DNA of 64,000 bases from Paenibacillus oleatilyticus (GCF_018998565.1 NZ_JAHNZO010000019.1:62001-126000); one strand, 5' to 3'; positions 25,601 to 34,202 are shown, numbered from the stretch's first letter. The notes: a model not told the origin generated them from the sequence alone. Numbers and translations: made by a program.

Positions 25601-28600
25601 CCGTTCTTGTTCATTCGACGCTTCATTCAATAATTCGCCCTCATGAACATTGAAACGGCTACACTTTCCATCCGTCGCCCAAGAACAACCTCCTCCTCCG
25701 TCATTGAATCCGCCACCAAGAGTTACGCCAACTGTGTATGGATAGTTGTATGGAACAGGTCCGTCTGACACCGTACCGGTGTCCATATTCACGTATTGTC
25801 CGAAGCTGTGGTGGTCGCCACGACCGTTCATAAGATCCATATTCGTGTAACTGCGTGTCAGCAAGGTCCGATTATATGGATTTACAACGAGCGCCGTAAA
25901 ATTGTTGTAAAGCATTTCTCCACCCATTGACGTGTTGGAAGGGTAGAACCAGTCCATGCCCGCCAATCTGGCGGTCCATCCCATGCTCAAGTCGTTATTG
26001 ATGCGCAGCAGATAAACGCCGATCGGGGCGTCCTCGTTATATCTTCTATCGATTTTAATGTATCCGTCGTCCCGGTCGCAGGAGCGTTTGATGTAGGTAT
26101 AAAACTCCCCGTCAGGCCCTTTCCATAACCCGTTTAGATCGCTGTATCTGCATTGGTAGGTTTCCGGATATTGCTCAGGAACCGGGCGTCCCAGCATCGT
26201 ATTATAATATTTTCTTTGATATTTAATCGTACTGTCCGGGAACGATTGTCCGCCTCTTCTGACTTCCCGGAGCTGCGGATTAATTTCGACGAACCCAATT
26301 GCAGGCAAACCATTACTGTAATTCTTTTGATACACAATAACGAGGCTTTCGCCTTTGGTCATCAGCGAGAACGTTTTCCGGCCGACATAATCCTTTTCGT
26401 CAACCGATAGACCGAGCTCTTCCCAGCCGCTCTTGAGCGGATTGTCCTTATTGCTTGAAATCAGCTTACCGGTATACGCATCGTATGCCTCGATCATAAA
26501 GGAGTTGTTGCCCTTGCCGACGCCGCACGTCCAGCTTCTCGAACCATCGTCGTTGCGGCAAGTGGTGAAATAATCGTACATTCTGATGTTCGAAACCTTG
26601 TAGATGATTCCGCCTGCGACCTCGTACTTCACAGAACCTTGATACTCATCCGGCAAATATGCTTCTTTCGTGTAGGTCGGCCCGTTCGGAGAATCCCGGA
26701 ACGGTACGGCAACAGTATACTTGTCCGGTGCAAGGATAAAATCATACGGGTCCCGATCCCATAGATGAAACAGGTTGTTAGCTGCATTGTTCCATTTTCG
26801 GCTGTACTGCGGCAGCTTCTTTTTATTAAAGGCATACAGCTTCGAGCCCTCGTCAAAATAAAGATACGTTTTATTCGTACGTACGATCGAATTAAACTTC
26901 GCCGGAGAATATCCGGGTACATATGTCCTCGCATCCGGGTCCCAGATCGTTGATGGGACTAAGATGGGCGTACTGGTCAGCGTGGGTCTGCCGTTCACCC
27001 ACTGATAAATCGTACCTTTATATGAGCTGATAAAGTTCGCTCCGAACCCGAGGTCCGGCCATAGAAACGTTCCGAAAACATGGGTAGGTCCCTGTGGCGG
27101 ATTGTCTCGCTTGATAATGCTTTCCTGACGCTCCATTTCTCTTCCCAAGCCCGCCCGTAGGACGGCGTTGCCCTCGGCAGCCCACCGGTAAATATAGTTA
27201 TTGATCCGGATATTCGTGTTCGTATCGAACAGCGCCCACGAATTTACGATTGTACTCGCGTTAAACATAATGGGCGGATTCATTCCCGGCTGATCGTTTT
27301 GCCCTTCGATGGCAAAGGAAACGTGCGGCGCATTGTTGACGATATCCATCGTACGCAGCGCATCCGGCTGCGTATCGGATGCCAGGGCGCTTTTTCCGTA
27401 GTCCTCCGTCACTTGAACATCGAACAGATATTTACCGACCATGTCGGTTTTAAATACAAGCGTGTTGTTATCGAAGGAAACGACTCTGCTGTCTGTCCCA
27501 AGGATATCCAGCCAAGGATCGTCTTGAAAACCGTTGTTTGCCGCGTCGTATTTGAACCGCCATTTGACGGAAACGATCTGATCGCCGTCCGGCGAATACG
27601 ATTGGTTTCGGATGGTCACCGGCTGATTCCGGATACCGAGCGGCGGTACGACGATTTTGCCGACGGGAGGCAAGTCCGGGTGGACGGTAATGCTGCAAGT
27701 GCTGTAGCCGGTTGATGCCATGCCCGAGCTGTCCACGACTTTTGCCAGCGTGACAGTCGCTGTAACGTCCTGCAACGTTCCGTTATAGTACTTATCCAGC
27801 TTGTTGATCCACAAATCCTTCGAGTGGTCGATGGACCGTCTCGCCGGGCTCCAGCTTTTATCGGCATGGATCGCTCCGGGAGGGACAGGACGATTTTCCT
27901 TGATTTCCGCGGGCGCGGTGCAGACCGGGATCGGATTCGGCTCCATCACAGTCAAGGATACGTTTTCCGTTCGCGTCCCGCCGCGCCCGTCATCCGCCGT
28001 AGCTTTTACGGAGAACGTTCCCGGCGTATCCGCTTTGATGTGATAATAGCCTTCGGCGTCGAGCGTCTTGCCCCAATCTTCGTGCAGTTGCTTCGCTATT
28101 TTTTGAACCCAAGGATGCGTACCGGAATCGAAATCCCATTTCCACTGGATCGGATCGTTGTCCGGGTCCGAAGGCGACTTCGGGTCTGTGTACTGGTTAT
28201 GAATAACACGGACATTGACCATGTCGCCTACCAAAAAATATTCCGGCGGATAGATCCCGTTCCGGTCTTGATCGTAAAACCAGCCTGCCTGAAAATAGGG
28301 CGGTTTATTGTTCGGATCGGGGAGAACCGTTAACGGTTTTTCCTTAATCCAGTCCGTTTCACCACAAGAAGTTTGAATTTTCAGACTTATGTAGTTGCTA
28401 CCTTCTCCAAAATAAAACGGTCTCCCGTTCGGATAGGGGAATGCGCTGTTCTGCGATTGCCCTTTCACCCGATTCGTCGACCATGTCTGGCCGTTATAGT
28501 TGAACCGATATTGATGACCGAAATAGGTACAGCCTTTCGGGATTTTAAAATCAACAGGCTCCAGCTCGAAATTATCCCGAATTTTGATCGTCAGTCCGGG

Positions 28601-29890
28601 CCTAATTCGAAAGTCGCCGTCGATGCCGATATCGACCGGAAAATCAAACGGCTTATAGTTATTGTCTTCCCCGCCCGTCGTACCTTCATCAATCGTATTG
28701 TCCGAATCGACATAAAATCCGGTCAGTAGTTTTCCCGGGTCCGTCACCGTGTACTGAAACGTGCCGGTTATATCCACATTCTGCTCGGCGTTTGTAAAGG
28801 ATGCCTTGTGAATCGTTTTACCGTTGGAACGGTTCTGGATCAGGATTGAGAAGGTTTTATTCTTGATCGGCTCTCCGACGTTACGGAACGTGTAGGTGAA
28901 CGTCGTTGGCTCGCCGATTTTCACCGGCCCGTTCGATTTGAGATCGAAAGGGATCAGGTCGGGAAAAGTCGGCGCTTTATAGAACACTTCAATGCGGCCT
29001 TCGAATTTGTAGGTTGTGGCGGTCCAATCAGTATCGGCATCCATAACATAATTTCGCCCTTGTTGGTGCTTATCATAAGTTGGTTTTCCTTCTGGCCAAA
29101 GTAGGTAATCTATTGTAAGCCTATTGTATGAAGAGGTAAAAGGCTTAGAAACTTTCAAATATCCAAAGCCATCTACCTTTCTACCAAAGTCCTCAACTTG
29201 TACTCCTTCTGCTCGGGCTCTTGCATTGATTATGATAATACTTTTAGGATCTATCCTATCAGGTGCAACAAGATCACCATTGTCAAAATAAAAATCATTT
29301 GGTGGCTCGATTTCATAAGCTGTTGTTACCGCTGACCCATCAGATTTCCGCAGGTCAGGTTCGTCAAAACGAACAGGCTGCCCTGGAAATGTTTTTTCAT
29401 CTGGAGGATAGATCGTTGCATCACCAGGGAATAAACCGGGGCAAGGAGAAGGAACTGGGTCCGGTGAACCACTACAGCTCCCCGGAAATTGATAATGCTT
29501 CGTTCTTTCTCCCTCGGTGTCCCAATACTTTCCACTAGGGTCTCGCCAAATAATGTGTCCAGGATTCGCATAACGTTTTCCGTGCAATTTTTCTGGAATG
29601 CCATTGGTTAGGTTTTTGAATACGAGCTGATCATTGATTACTTCATATGCATTCGGATCGATCTTTCTTTCCATGCCGCCAATAACCTTGATATATACAT
29701 CGACACTTTCAACTTTTTGAGTACCCGAATTTAAGGATACTGAATAGTTCGTTAAGGTGGGCGTTGGTTCGAACGTTTTAAAGTTGATCGCGGCCATGAT
29801 ATAGTCGGGTCGTAAAAACATGAAAAAGGAGAACCCTAATAAGAAGATCGTGGCTGCTGCAATTATTCTAGTCCATTTGTTTTGGAACAT
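22652..29890 (-). CDS. giant modular secreted protein (CARDB, PKD, propeller-like, LamG-like and Ig/FN3-like domains)
   Basis: A 2412-residue protein with an N-terminal membrane or signal segment (about 9-29). Visible modules: unique N-terminus (30-300), CARDB-like domain (about 310-417), PKD-like domains (about 530-645 and 736-836), a 600-residue region with PQQ-propeller-like words such as YDAYTGKLIS (about 836-1460), a LamG/concanavalin-like domain (about 1463-1617), a PKD-like domain (about 1733-1850), three homologous Ig/FN3-like repeats of about 105 residues (about 1850-2180) sharing NPT and W.EWSN words, and a further Ig-like and C-terminal region. No SLH, sortase signal or catalytic motif is seen. 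It starts 22 bases after an SLH lipoprotein gene and has a strong GGAGGAGG site. A surface-held adhesion or polysaccharide-binding role is inference. Confidence 0.85.
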   Translation of the reverse strand: MFQNKWTRIIAAATIFLLGFSFFMFLRPDYIMAAINFKTFEPTPTLTNYSVSLNSGTQKVESVDVYIKVIGGMERKIDPNAYEVINDQLVFKNLTNGIPEKLHGKRYANPGHIIWRDPSGKYWDTEGERTKHYQFPGSCSGSPDPVPSPCPGLFPGDATIYPPDEKTFPGQPVRFDEPDLRKSDGSAVTTAYEIEPPNDFYFDNGDLVAPDRIDPKSIIIINARARAEGVQVEDFGRKVDGFGYLKVSKPFTSSYNRLTIDYLLWPEGKPTYDKHQQGRNYVMDADTDWTATTYKFEGRIEVFYKAPTFPDLIPFDLKSNGPVKIGEPTTFTYTFRNVGEPIKNKTFSILIQNRSNGKTIHKASFTNAEQNVDITGTFQYTVTDPGKLLTGFYVDSDNTIDEGTTGGEDNNYKPFDFPVDIGIDGDFRIRPGLTIKIRDNFELEPVDFKIPKGCTYFGHQYRFNYNGQTWSTNRVKGQSQNSAFPYPNGRPFYFGEGSNYISLKIQTSCGETDWIKEKPLTVLPDPNNKPPYFQAGWFYDQDRNGIYPPEYFLVGDMVNVRVIHNQYTDPKSPSDPDNDPIQWKWDFDSGTHPWVQKIAKQLHEDWGKTLDAEGYYHIKADTPGTFSVKATADDGRGGTRTENVSLTVMEPNPIPVCTAPAEIKENRPVPPGAIHADKSWSPARRSIDHSKDLWINKLDKYYNGTLQDVTATVTLAKVVDSSGMASTGYSTCSITVHPDLPPVGKIVVPPLGIRNQPVTIRNQSYSPDGDQIVSVKWRFKYDAANNGFQDDPWLDILGTDSRVVSFDNNTLVFKTDMVGKYLFDVQVTEDYGKSALASDTQPDALRTMDIVNNAPHVSFAIEGQNDQPGMNPPIMFNASTIVNSWALFDTNTNIRINNYIYRWAAEGNAVLRAGLGREMERQESIIKRDNPPQGPTHVFGTFLWPDLGFGANFISSYKGTIYQWVNGRPTLTSTPILVPSTIWDPDARTYVPGYSPAKFNSIVRTNKTYLYFDEGSKLYAFNKKKLPQYSRKWNNAANNLFHLWDRDPYDFILAPDKYTVAVPFRDSPNGPTYTKEAYLPDEYQGSVKYEVAGGIIYKVSNIRMYDYFTTCRNDDGSRSWTCGVGKGNNSFMIEAYDAYTGKLISSNKDNPLKSGWEELGLSVDEKDYVGRKTFSLMTKGESLVIVYQKNYSNGLPAIGFVEINPQLREVRRGGQSFPDSTIKYQRKYYNTMLGRPVPEQYPETYQCRYSDLNGLWKGPDGEFYTYIKRSCDRDDGYIKIDRRYNEDAPIGVYLLRINNDLSMGWTARLAGMDWFYPSNTSMGGEMLYNNFTALVVNPYNRTLLTRSYTNMDLMNGRGDHHSFGQYVNMDTGTVSDGPVPYNYPYTVGVTLGGGFNDGGGGCSWATDGKCSRFNVHEGELLNEASNEQERGDNYLGGFYVGDGLFLGMYNTVKRQTGNGYYFTETDKYMYLESGPLDQDPILRKGFFLGQFVSPDSYRDTDITFRMKMTSPNEDTSLSGFSFRMLDPTNRYSLETDGSTLYLSRYIGGSRTVLRSQTWPFDNMDNLFKISLSGDTIQVFMNGVPVFDVQDTTFTDGKMGPFTDKSFVTFTAISVKQNQDHRDWMSDYAICENGSASANVRYKSILFEDPENDPMAGNFRWGVTHTPKFLNNQGLSALNGKTFDAPQQTFDAVGVYLLTLRAQDDPNRNYLWASMVFDQYRKWSNTFQKKLTVHRRPIAQFTLSENGDGTVAWNDTSYDPDRFDPNRAAWDPARCSAPDVTGYDYCSMRGIVSREYGYVDPDGNFVAEKLTRPKKPGLYTAYLQVIDEYGAKSYPATALIQLKGNVPEIPKPTVQLTYPTGTRDNPTLEHGTRPTIHWRQDDPAGHSFTGYEVQIMDSHRSLVISSGETSQNAPPHSTATWQVTTDLIRGELYQVRVRAQNPYYWTEWSNIGWMVINSAPSVVITNPNGPDAYNPTLILDNKRPAIAWVQSDGQKNYYAKMYIEILNETGGMVYNTGWNAYQSTTATTNSFQVPTDLPTGVPLQARMKVTDDDPNLWSEWSNTVWFYINMTPTVTMNVPSGTQANPTPMSPTPTVSFTQSDPDPNTTFTKYQVQFINEAGNTVLYDTGEQGQHLQGQVSVQNASVPKDHPLPAGAKVQVRARAFDGFVWSAWSAPTWLLTNRPPTGNITFITPIYEHDTPVFTVSVSDPDGDAIDVTVESSLNGGAFGIIQQWNGVPSGQSKAFTYGPLPQGIYTLRLSLSDGKGGTFNQTYSFVVLPLSIKGYVTHTPEWESYRLLWNEKHPDAPRAADVFWAGEAFELSATVTDTGTSVTKPQSVDATLLETGEQVKLDSSDHIRFSGQLVNPDHAQSLRSGQAYTFRFRVHWSNGLVQTDDVPVKIQGSMYDVIVNQIRH

Positions 29891-29912
29891 AGCAGCCTAC
29901 CTGCCTCCTCCG

Positions 29913-31052
29913 TTATTCTTTTATGCCTAGATTAATTGTAGCTCCATTATTTTCATGTAACCGTAGATTTACATACCCGGTGCGTTCTATTTGAGAACGA
30001 GCTTCTTCCTTAGGAAGTACAAAAAGGTGCCAACCTTCAGAAGACAGAATACCAGGTGAATAAAATCTCTTATCTACTTCTCTAGTCTTATCAAGGATAT
30101 TTACCTCCATTCCTGAATCTGATGCCAACTGACGCCATAATGTATAGTCAGACTCTCCCCCATTTTCATTAGTAACGTCTATTTTCAGAGCTATAAAATA
30201 ATCGTCTCCAATTGGTTTCCCATCAACTCTTCGAAGATCACCATCGAACATAGATCGGAAAGCTCCATCCCGCTCCTTTAAATCCATAATCAAGACTTGA
30301 TGTACTTTTACGATTGCTTTCGTTTTACGCAACGGCATTCTATACGGCAACTCAACCACATGACTACCCCACATCGTCTGCACGTTACTCCCCGTCAATT
30401 CCACTTCCGCATAGCTGGCCGCACGCTTGTCCACCTCAAGCTTCTTGCCTTGGCTCACGTCCAAAATCCGCTGAATGATCTTCACGGATTGCGCCCGAGT
30501 GGCCGACTCTTCTTTTCCGAGCTGACCGTCGGCCATGCCTGTTATCAAACCCTTCTGCGTCGCCAAAAACATAAACTTTTTCGCATCGGTGCTGTCCTCT
30601 GGCGATTGCAGCGATTTGTCTGATGCCCGGACGGCGAGGCGGGCCATTTCCATCCGGGTAATAGGCGTGTTCCAGTCACCGGAAGAAAAGTCCTTGTATT
30701 GGTGGATTCCGGCTTGCACAAGCGCTGCGACGTAAGGAGCATGCCACTCCTTGTTATCACCACCCGGTACGGGCTTCAAACCGGCGGCTTTTGCCGTCAT
30801 GGTGATAAATTCCGCCCGCGTAACGGTGTGGTCCGGCTTGAACGATCCGTCCGGATAACCGTCGACGTACCCGGCTGCCACTATAGCTTTAATATCGGAT
30901 TCTGCCCAATGACCGGAAATATCGCTTAAAGACACACCTGCTTTTGACTCCGAAGCCGTTTTCGGCTGCTCTGCGGCCACCAGCGTATTGGCATTCGGGC
31001 TGCAGGCGCTCATTAACATCATGGACACGAATAAAGGGACAATACGTTTCAT
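29913..31052 (-). CDS. SLH-domain lipoprotein, probable partner of the giant secreted protein
   Basis: A 379-residue lipoprotein with lipobox LMSAC (Cys about residue 17). Three SLH motifs follow (about 40-200), with GHWAESDIKAIVAAGYVDGY, PDGSFKPDHTVTRAEF and a final TGMADGQLGKEESATRAQ. The C-terminal about 165 residues form an unrecognised beta-rich domain with an FIALKIDVTNENGG segment, the pattern of Ig-like telopeptide-type domains. It is thus tied to membrane and wall polymer at once, unusual for an SLH protein. The ATG ending at 31052 follows AAAGGA; a TTG codon just before is less likely. The giant-protein gene follows after 22 bases, so they form an operon. The 3' part is clearly poorer in GC than the SLH part. 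Confidence 0.85.
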   Translation of the reverse strand: MKRIVPLFVSMMLMSACSPNANTLVAAEQPKTASESKAGVSLSDISGHWAESDIKAIVAAGYVDGYPDGSFKPDHTVTRAEFITMTAKAAGLKPVPGGDNKEWHAPYVAALVQAGIHQYKDFSSGDWNTPITRMEMARLAVRASDKSLQSPEDSTDAKKFMFLATQKGLITGMADGQLGKEESATRAQSVKIIQRILDVSQGKKLEVDKRAASYAEVELTGSNVQTMWGSHVVELPYRMPLRKTKAIVKVHQVLIMDLKERDGAFRSMFDGDLRRVDGKPIGDDYFIALKIDVTNENGGESDYTLWRQLASDSGMEVNILDKTREVDKRFYSPGILSSEGWHLFVLPKEEARSQIERTGYVNLRLHENNGATINLGIKE

Positions 31053-31115
31053 CAAAAATCTTCCTTTCGAGTGAATTCAAAGTTATGTATTTCCAGATCC
31101 AAAAGGACTAGGTCT

Positions 31116-31124
31116 ATTGTACCA
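31116..31124 (-). promoter_or_regulatory. extended -10 promoter for the SLH lipoprotein and giant protein unit
   Basis: On the minus strand TGG precedes TACAAT (31116-31121), an extended -10 (TGnTACAAT). The -35 region is poor (TGTAAA at 16 bp). About 60 bases of leader precede the start. Confidence 0.4.
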
Positions 31125-31168
31125 TGACCGTGCTTAATTTACAGATTTTTCTTGCGCCAAAACACAAA

Positions 31169-31204
31169 AACCGCCCTACCCACTAAAGCATGGATAAGGC
31201 GGTT
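31169..31204 (-). terminator. minus-strand terminator upstream of the SLH lipoprotein promoter
   Basis: AACCGCC (31169-31175) and GGCGGTT (31198-31204) form a stem. On the minus strand it is followed by TTTTTGTGTTTT. No minus-strand gene now lies immediately upstream, so it may be a relic or an insulator. Confidence 0.5.
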
Positions 31205-31289
31205 CTTCCGCTCGTTATTCGTTGTTATAATACCATCTTATTCCGAAACCTTCAAGAGGTTTTGCAATTTTTGTCGTAAAGTGTTTAGC

Positions 31290-31512
31290 ATGAAGAAAAA
31301 AGGGTTAGTAGTAACGGTGCCGGCGCTGCTGTGCGCTCAGCCTGCTGCACTGGCCGAAGGTACCATCCAAGTGAAGGTGAATCAATTGCTGCTGGGAACG
31401 GAAGCCACAGGCTCAAATGACCGACGGCACGGTTACGGCTGCTGTCCGGCCTTTGGCGGAAGCGCTTGGAGTACCTTCCTTTTTCTTACGAAATCTTACC
31501 TTTAGCTCATAG
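31290..31512 (+). pseudogene. decayed stalk-domain (copper-amine-oxidase N-terminal type) gene remnant
   Basis: From the ATG at 31290 the frame encodes a signal-peptide-like leader (MKKKGLVVTV.. ending ALA) and then IQVKVNQLLLG, the start of a stalk domain. Near 31420 the frame shifts: the next frame continues with TVTAAVRPLAEALGVPS, the expected following strand and helix, and stops at 31510-31512. The domain is cut short after that. This is a frameshifted and truncated remnant of a gene like the C-terminal part of the lipoprotein at 14.7 kb. The queF promoter overlaps its end. Confidence 0.65.
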
Positions 31513-31524
31513 ATCGGCTATAAT
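31496..31524 (+). promoter_or_regulatory. queF promoter
   Basis: TTACCT (31496-31501), a 17-bp spacer and a consensus TATAAT (31519-31524). The transcript would start about 28 bases before the queF ATG, leaving no room for a preQ1 riboswitch. Confidence 0.6.
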
Positions 31525-31558
31525 AAAGGTTTAAGAAGAGAAAGGAGCCAAGCACACT

Positions 31559-32053
31559 ATGGCAGGAAGAAAAGAAGGCGAGCTCGACTTGACGCTGCTC
31601 GGCAACCAGCAAACGAAGTATCCGATGAACTATGCGCCGGAGATGCTCGAATCGTTCGATAACAAGCACCCGTACCGCGATTATTTTGTCAAATTCAATT
31701 GCCCGGAATTTACCAGCCTGTGCCCGATTACCGGCCAGCCGGACTTCGCGACAATTTATATCAGCTACATCCCCGACCTCAAAATGGTTGAGAGCAAGTC
31801 GCTCAAGCTGTACTTGTTCAGCTTCCGCAATCATGGCGATTTCCACGAGGATTGCATGAACATCATCATGAACGATTTGATAAAGTTAATGGACCCCAAG
31901 TACATTGAAGTGTGGGGAAAATTTACCCCGCGCGGAGGCATTTCCATCGATCCTTACTGCAACTACGGACGTCCGGGGACGAAATACGAACAGATGGCCG
32001 AGCACCGGCTGCTGAATCATGATCTGTACCCGGAGAAGGTCGACAATCGCTAA
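31559..32053 (+). CDS. queF: NADPH-dependent 7-cyano-7-deazaguanine reductase (preQ0 reductase)
   Basis: A 164-residue type I (YkvM-like) QueF. It reduces preQ0 to preQ1 with two NADPH in queuosine biosynthesis, in the cytosol. Catalytic Cys55 (FTSLCPITG) and Asp62 (GQPD) match the known residues by position. The family NADPH motif region [10 protein letters not shown] and the FHE substrate motif are present. The ATG at 31559 follows AAAGGAG. It is monocistronic, with its own promoter at 31496 and a terminator at 32134; the other queuosine genes are not in this window. Confidence 0.97.
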   Translation: MAGRKEGELDLTLLGNQQTKYPMNYAPEMLESFDNKHPYRDYFVKFNCPEFTSLCPITGQPDFATIYISYIPDLKMVESKSLKLYLFSFRNHGDFHEDCMNIIMNDLIKLMDPKYIEVWGKFTPRGGISIDPYCNYGRPGTKYEQMAEHRLLNHDLYPEKVDNR

Positions 32054-32133
32054 GCCGCAACGGCGGTCGGGCAAACCGTAGACCGGATTACAGGACTGAC
32101 ATAAACCCCGGCATCATCTAACAGCAAACACGA

Positions 32134-32172
32134 AGCCGCATCCTCTGGCAGCAGGGACGTTGCGGCTTTTTT
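32134..32172 (+). terminator. queF terminator
   Basis: AGCCGCA (32134-32140) pairs with TGCGGCT (32161-32167), followed by a T run to 32172. The loop is about 20 bases. Confidence 0.75.
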
Positions 32173-32195
32173 AGCGTTCCACGGCGCCAAGATGC

Positions 32196-32846
32196 CTATA
32201 AATCTCTTTCTTGTTCGTCGCTCTTCACCGCCAAATCCATTCCGTAGAACGTACCACTGGCAGGAGTGCGGGCATCAGCAATTATTTTTGTGAACGCTAC
32301 GTTGATCGTCTTTTTCTGCCTGGGAGGCATGGTCAACGTTTGATCCCCAAGGATGTCAAGCGATTCCAGGAACGAGCCGACGAGATACCGCTGATTGCGG
32401 ATGGAGGCGGTGAACTGGATATCTTGACCGCTATGGTTAACGAAGGTGAGCGAACAAGTACCGGTCACCTGGTCGTCTTCTTTTTTGAAGTTGCACTTGC
32501 TTTCATCCTTGACGTATTCCAAGGCGTAGATTCCTTTAGCCCATACGCTTTGATAAGCTGCGACTAGTTGAGAGGGCAGCCAGAAGGGCAAAATTAAAGC
32601 GAGCAGGGCGATCTTTCGTGCGTGACGCTGCAGCGAGGTTCGGAGCGTGAATACACCGGCGAACAGCATCATCATCGAGGTGATACCGACGTAGTTCAAG
32701 CCGCTGGCGCCCCGCGACCATACGGGCAGTCCGATCCAAAGAAAAATCCGTTCGCCGAGCGCTGTGGTATCCGGGTAAGTCCAATTCAAAATAATGGTGC
32801 TCGTGATGAGCATCAAAGCGATGGCAAGCCGTCGGCGCCTGTTCAT
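32196..32846 (-). CDS. uncharacterised membrane protein with extracytoplasmic beta domain
   Basis: A 216-residue protein with three hydrophobic segments in its first half (about 7-27, 47-67, 76-96). A C-terminal about 110-residue domain carries two Cys (KCNFKK and GTCSLTF) that could form a disulfide, plus FVNHSGQDIQFTASIRN, which reads like a beta-sandwich. I do not recognise a family. The ATG ending at 32846 follows GAAGGAGGGA; a longer frame to 32876 has no better site. It converges on queF, with the queF terminator between them, and has an AT-rich upstream region to 32950. Confidence 0.75.
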   Translation of the reverse strand: MNRRRRLAIALMLITSTIILNWTYPDTTALGERIFLWIGLPVWSRGASGLNYVGITSMMMLFAGVFTLRTSLQRHARKIALLALILPFWLPSQLVAAYQSVWAKGIYALEYVKDESKCNFKKEDDQVTGTCSLTFVNHSGQDIQFTASIRNQRYLVGSFLESLDILGDQTLTMPPRQKKTINVAFTKIIADARTPASGTFYGMDLAVKSDEQERDL

Positions 32847-32954
32847 TTGCGTTCCCTCCTTCGCTCGGGAATACAATCGTTCCGAACGCTTGTGATATTT
32901 AATTAAACGAAAAATCTACGGAAAATGTTTCTTCTCATAAACCATTTACGGTAA

Positions 32955-32987
32955 CAAAAAAAGGACCCCTCAAAAACGGAGGAGTCC
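32955..32987 (-). terminator. terminator of the orphan siderophore ATPase gene
   Basis: GGACCCCTC (from 32963) and GAGGAGTCC (to 32987) form a stem. On the minus strand it is followed by a run of seven or eight T at 32955-32962. Confidence 0.8.
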
Positions 32988-33022
32988 CGAAAATCTTATA
33001 TGCAGCAAACGGGGTTCCCGTT

Positions 33023-33877
33023 CTACTGGGCAGCCGCAACAAGCTCCCGCTTGGCGACAGGGGAGGCAGCAGCGACCTGAACCGGCCGGCTGTGGCCCGC
33101 CAGCTCGTACGGAATGCACAGCGGAACTCCGGTGCGGGGGTCCGGCACAATGTCCGCTTCGATGCCGAAGACATTTTGCAGCATCTCCGGTGTCATCACT
33201 TCCGCCGGACTGCCTACCGCCGCTACCGTTCCGCGTTTGATCGCCACCATATGGTGCGCATAGCGGGTCGCATGATTCAAATCGTGAACGACCATCACGA
33301 TGGTGCGCCGCTCTTCGAGGTTCAGCTTTTCCAGCAGCTTGAGCACTTCAAGCTGGTGGGCCATATCAAGGAACGTTGTCGGCTCGTCAAGGAACAGAAT
33401 GTCGGTTCCTTGCGCAAGCGCCATAGCAATCCACGCGCGCTGACGCTGCCCGCCGGACAATTGGTCGACGGGACGGTCGTAAAATTCCTCCATCCCGGTC
33501 ATGGCAATCGACCAGCGGACGATCTCGCGATCTTCCTTGGTCAGAGAGCCGAATCCTTTCTGATGGGGGAAGCGGCCGTAGGTGACGAGTTCGGAGACGG
33601 TCAATCCGTCCGGGGCCGTCGGGTTTTGCGGCAAAATGGCGAGCTGCTTGGCCACTTCCTTGGTCGATTGCTGATGGATCGATTTGCCGTCCAGGAAGAC
33701 GCTGCCTTGCTTCGGCTTCATCATGCGGGCCATCGCTTTCAGGATCGTCGATTTACCGGACCCGTTCGCGCCGACGAGTGCCGTAATTTTTCCAGAAGGG
33801 ATGCTAATATTTAAATTTTGCACAATGGACCGTTCCCCGTAGGCAATATCCAACCGTTCCGTATATAACCGTTCCAA
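33023..33877 (-). CDS. orphan iron-siderophore ABC transporter ATP-binding protein (FhuC/YusV type)
   Basis: A 284-residue ABC ATPase with Walker [10 protein letters not shown], signature [10 protein letters not shown], Walker [13 protein letters not shown] and H-loop [14 protein letters not shown]. The sequence and TTFLD motif match FhuC/FepC/YusV ATPases. The C-terminus extends about 30 residues beyond the usual end with an Ala/Val-rich tail. No permease or binding protein is adjacent, so it is probably a shared ATPase for several siderophore systems encoded elsewhere, as YusV is in Bacillus. Start: TTG ending at 33877 behind GGGAG; the longer frame to 33958 runs into the promoter. A Fur box and promoter lie at 33966-34020. 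Confidence 0.92.
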   Translation of the reverse strand: MERLYTERLDIAYGERSIVQNLNISIPSGKITALVGANGSGKSTILKAMARMMKPKQGSVFLDGKSIHQQSTKEVAKQLAILPQNPTAPDGLTVSELVTYGRFPHQKGFGSLTKEDREIVRWSIAMTGMEEFYDRPVDQLSGGQRQRAWIAMALAQGTDILFLDEPTTFLDMAHQLEVLKLLEKLNLEERRTIVMVVHDLNHATRYAHHMVAIKRGTVAAVGSPAEVMTPEMLQNVFGIEADIVPDPRTGVPLCIPYELAGHSRPVQVAAASPVAKRELVAAAQ

Positions 33878-33965
33878 CCCAACCACTCCCTTAAAATTTA
33901 GCTGAACTCCGAGGCAGGAGATCTTATTCAACAAGTGCCGATTAGAGCACAATGACAAGAACGAT

Positions 33966-33984
33966 GATAATGAGAATCTTTATC
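33966..33984. promoter_or_regulatory. Fur box
   Basis: GATAATGAGAATCTTTATC matches the 19-bp Fur consensus GATAATGATAATCATTATC at 17 of 19 positions. It lies directly downstream of the -10 of the ATPase promoter, where bound Fur-Fe would block transcription. Confidence 0.85.
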
Positions 33985-33990
33985 AATTGA

Positions 33991-34020
33991 ATTGTATAAC
34001 AGAACGGGCTGGTATTTCAA
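33991..34020 (-). promoter_or_regulatory. Fur-controlled promoter of the siderophore ATPase gene
   Basis: On the minus strand TTGAAA (34015-34020), an 18-bp spacer and TACAAT (33991-33996). The Fur box begins 7 bases downstream. Confidence 0.65.
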
Positions 34021-34202
34021 CCCTTTTTGGGAATTTTCCTTGTCCGTTTTCCAACAAGTTGTGAATCCCGGATCGAAAGCGGGCAGCGCGAAACGCTAAA
34101 AGTGCGCAACCGGGTTTCTGGGCGTATAATGAATGGAAAAACAAGTGGCCTCCTCCGGCTTTATGAACGCGTCCGAACGAGGAGGGGAATGGAGGATTCG
34201 AA

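Noticed and set aside
31400-31558. preQ1 riboswitch upstream of queF
   Set aside because: The consensus promoter at 31496-31524 leaves a leader of about 28 bases, too short, and no preQ1 aptamer core is visible.
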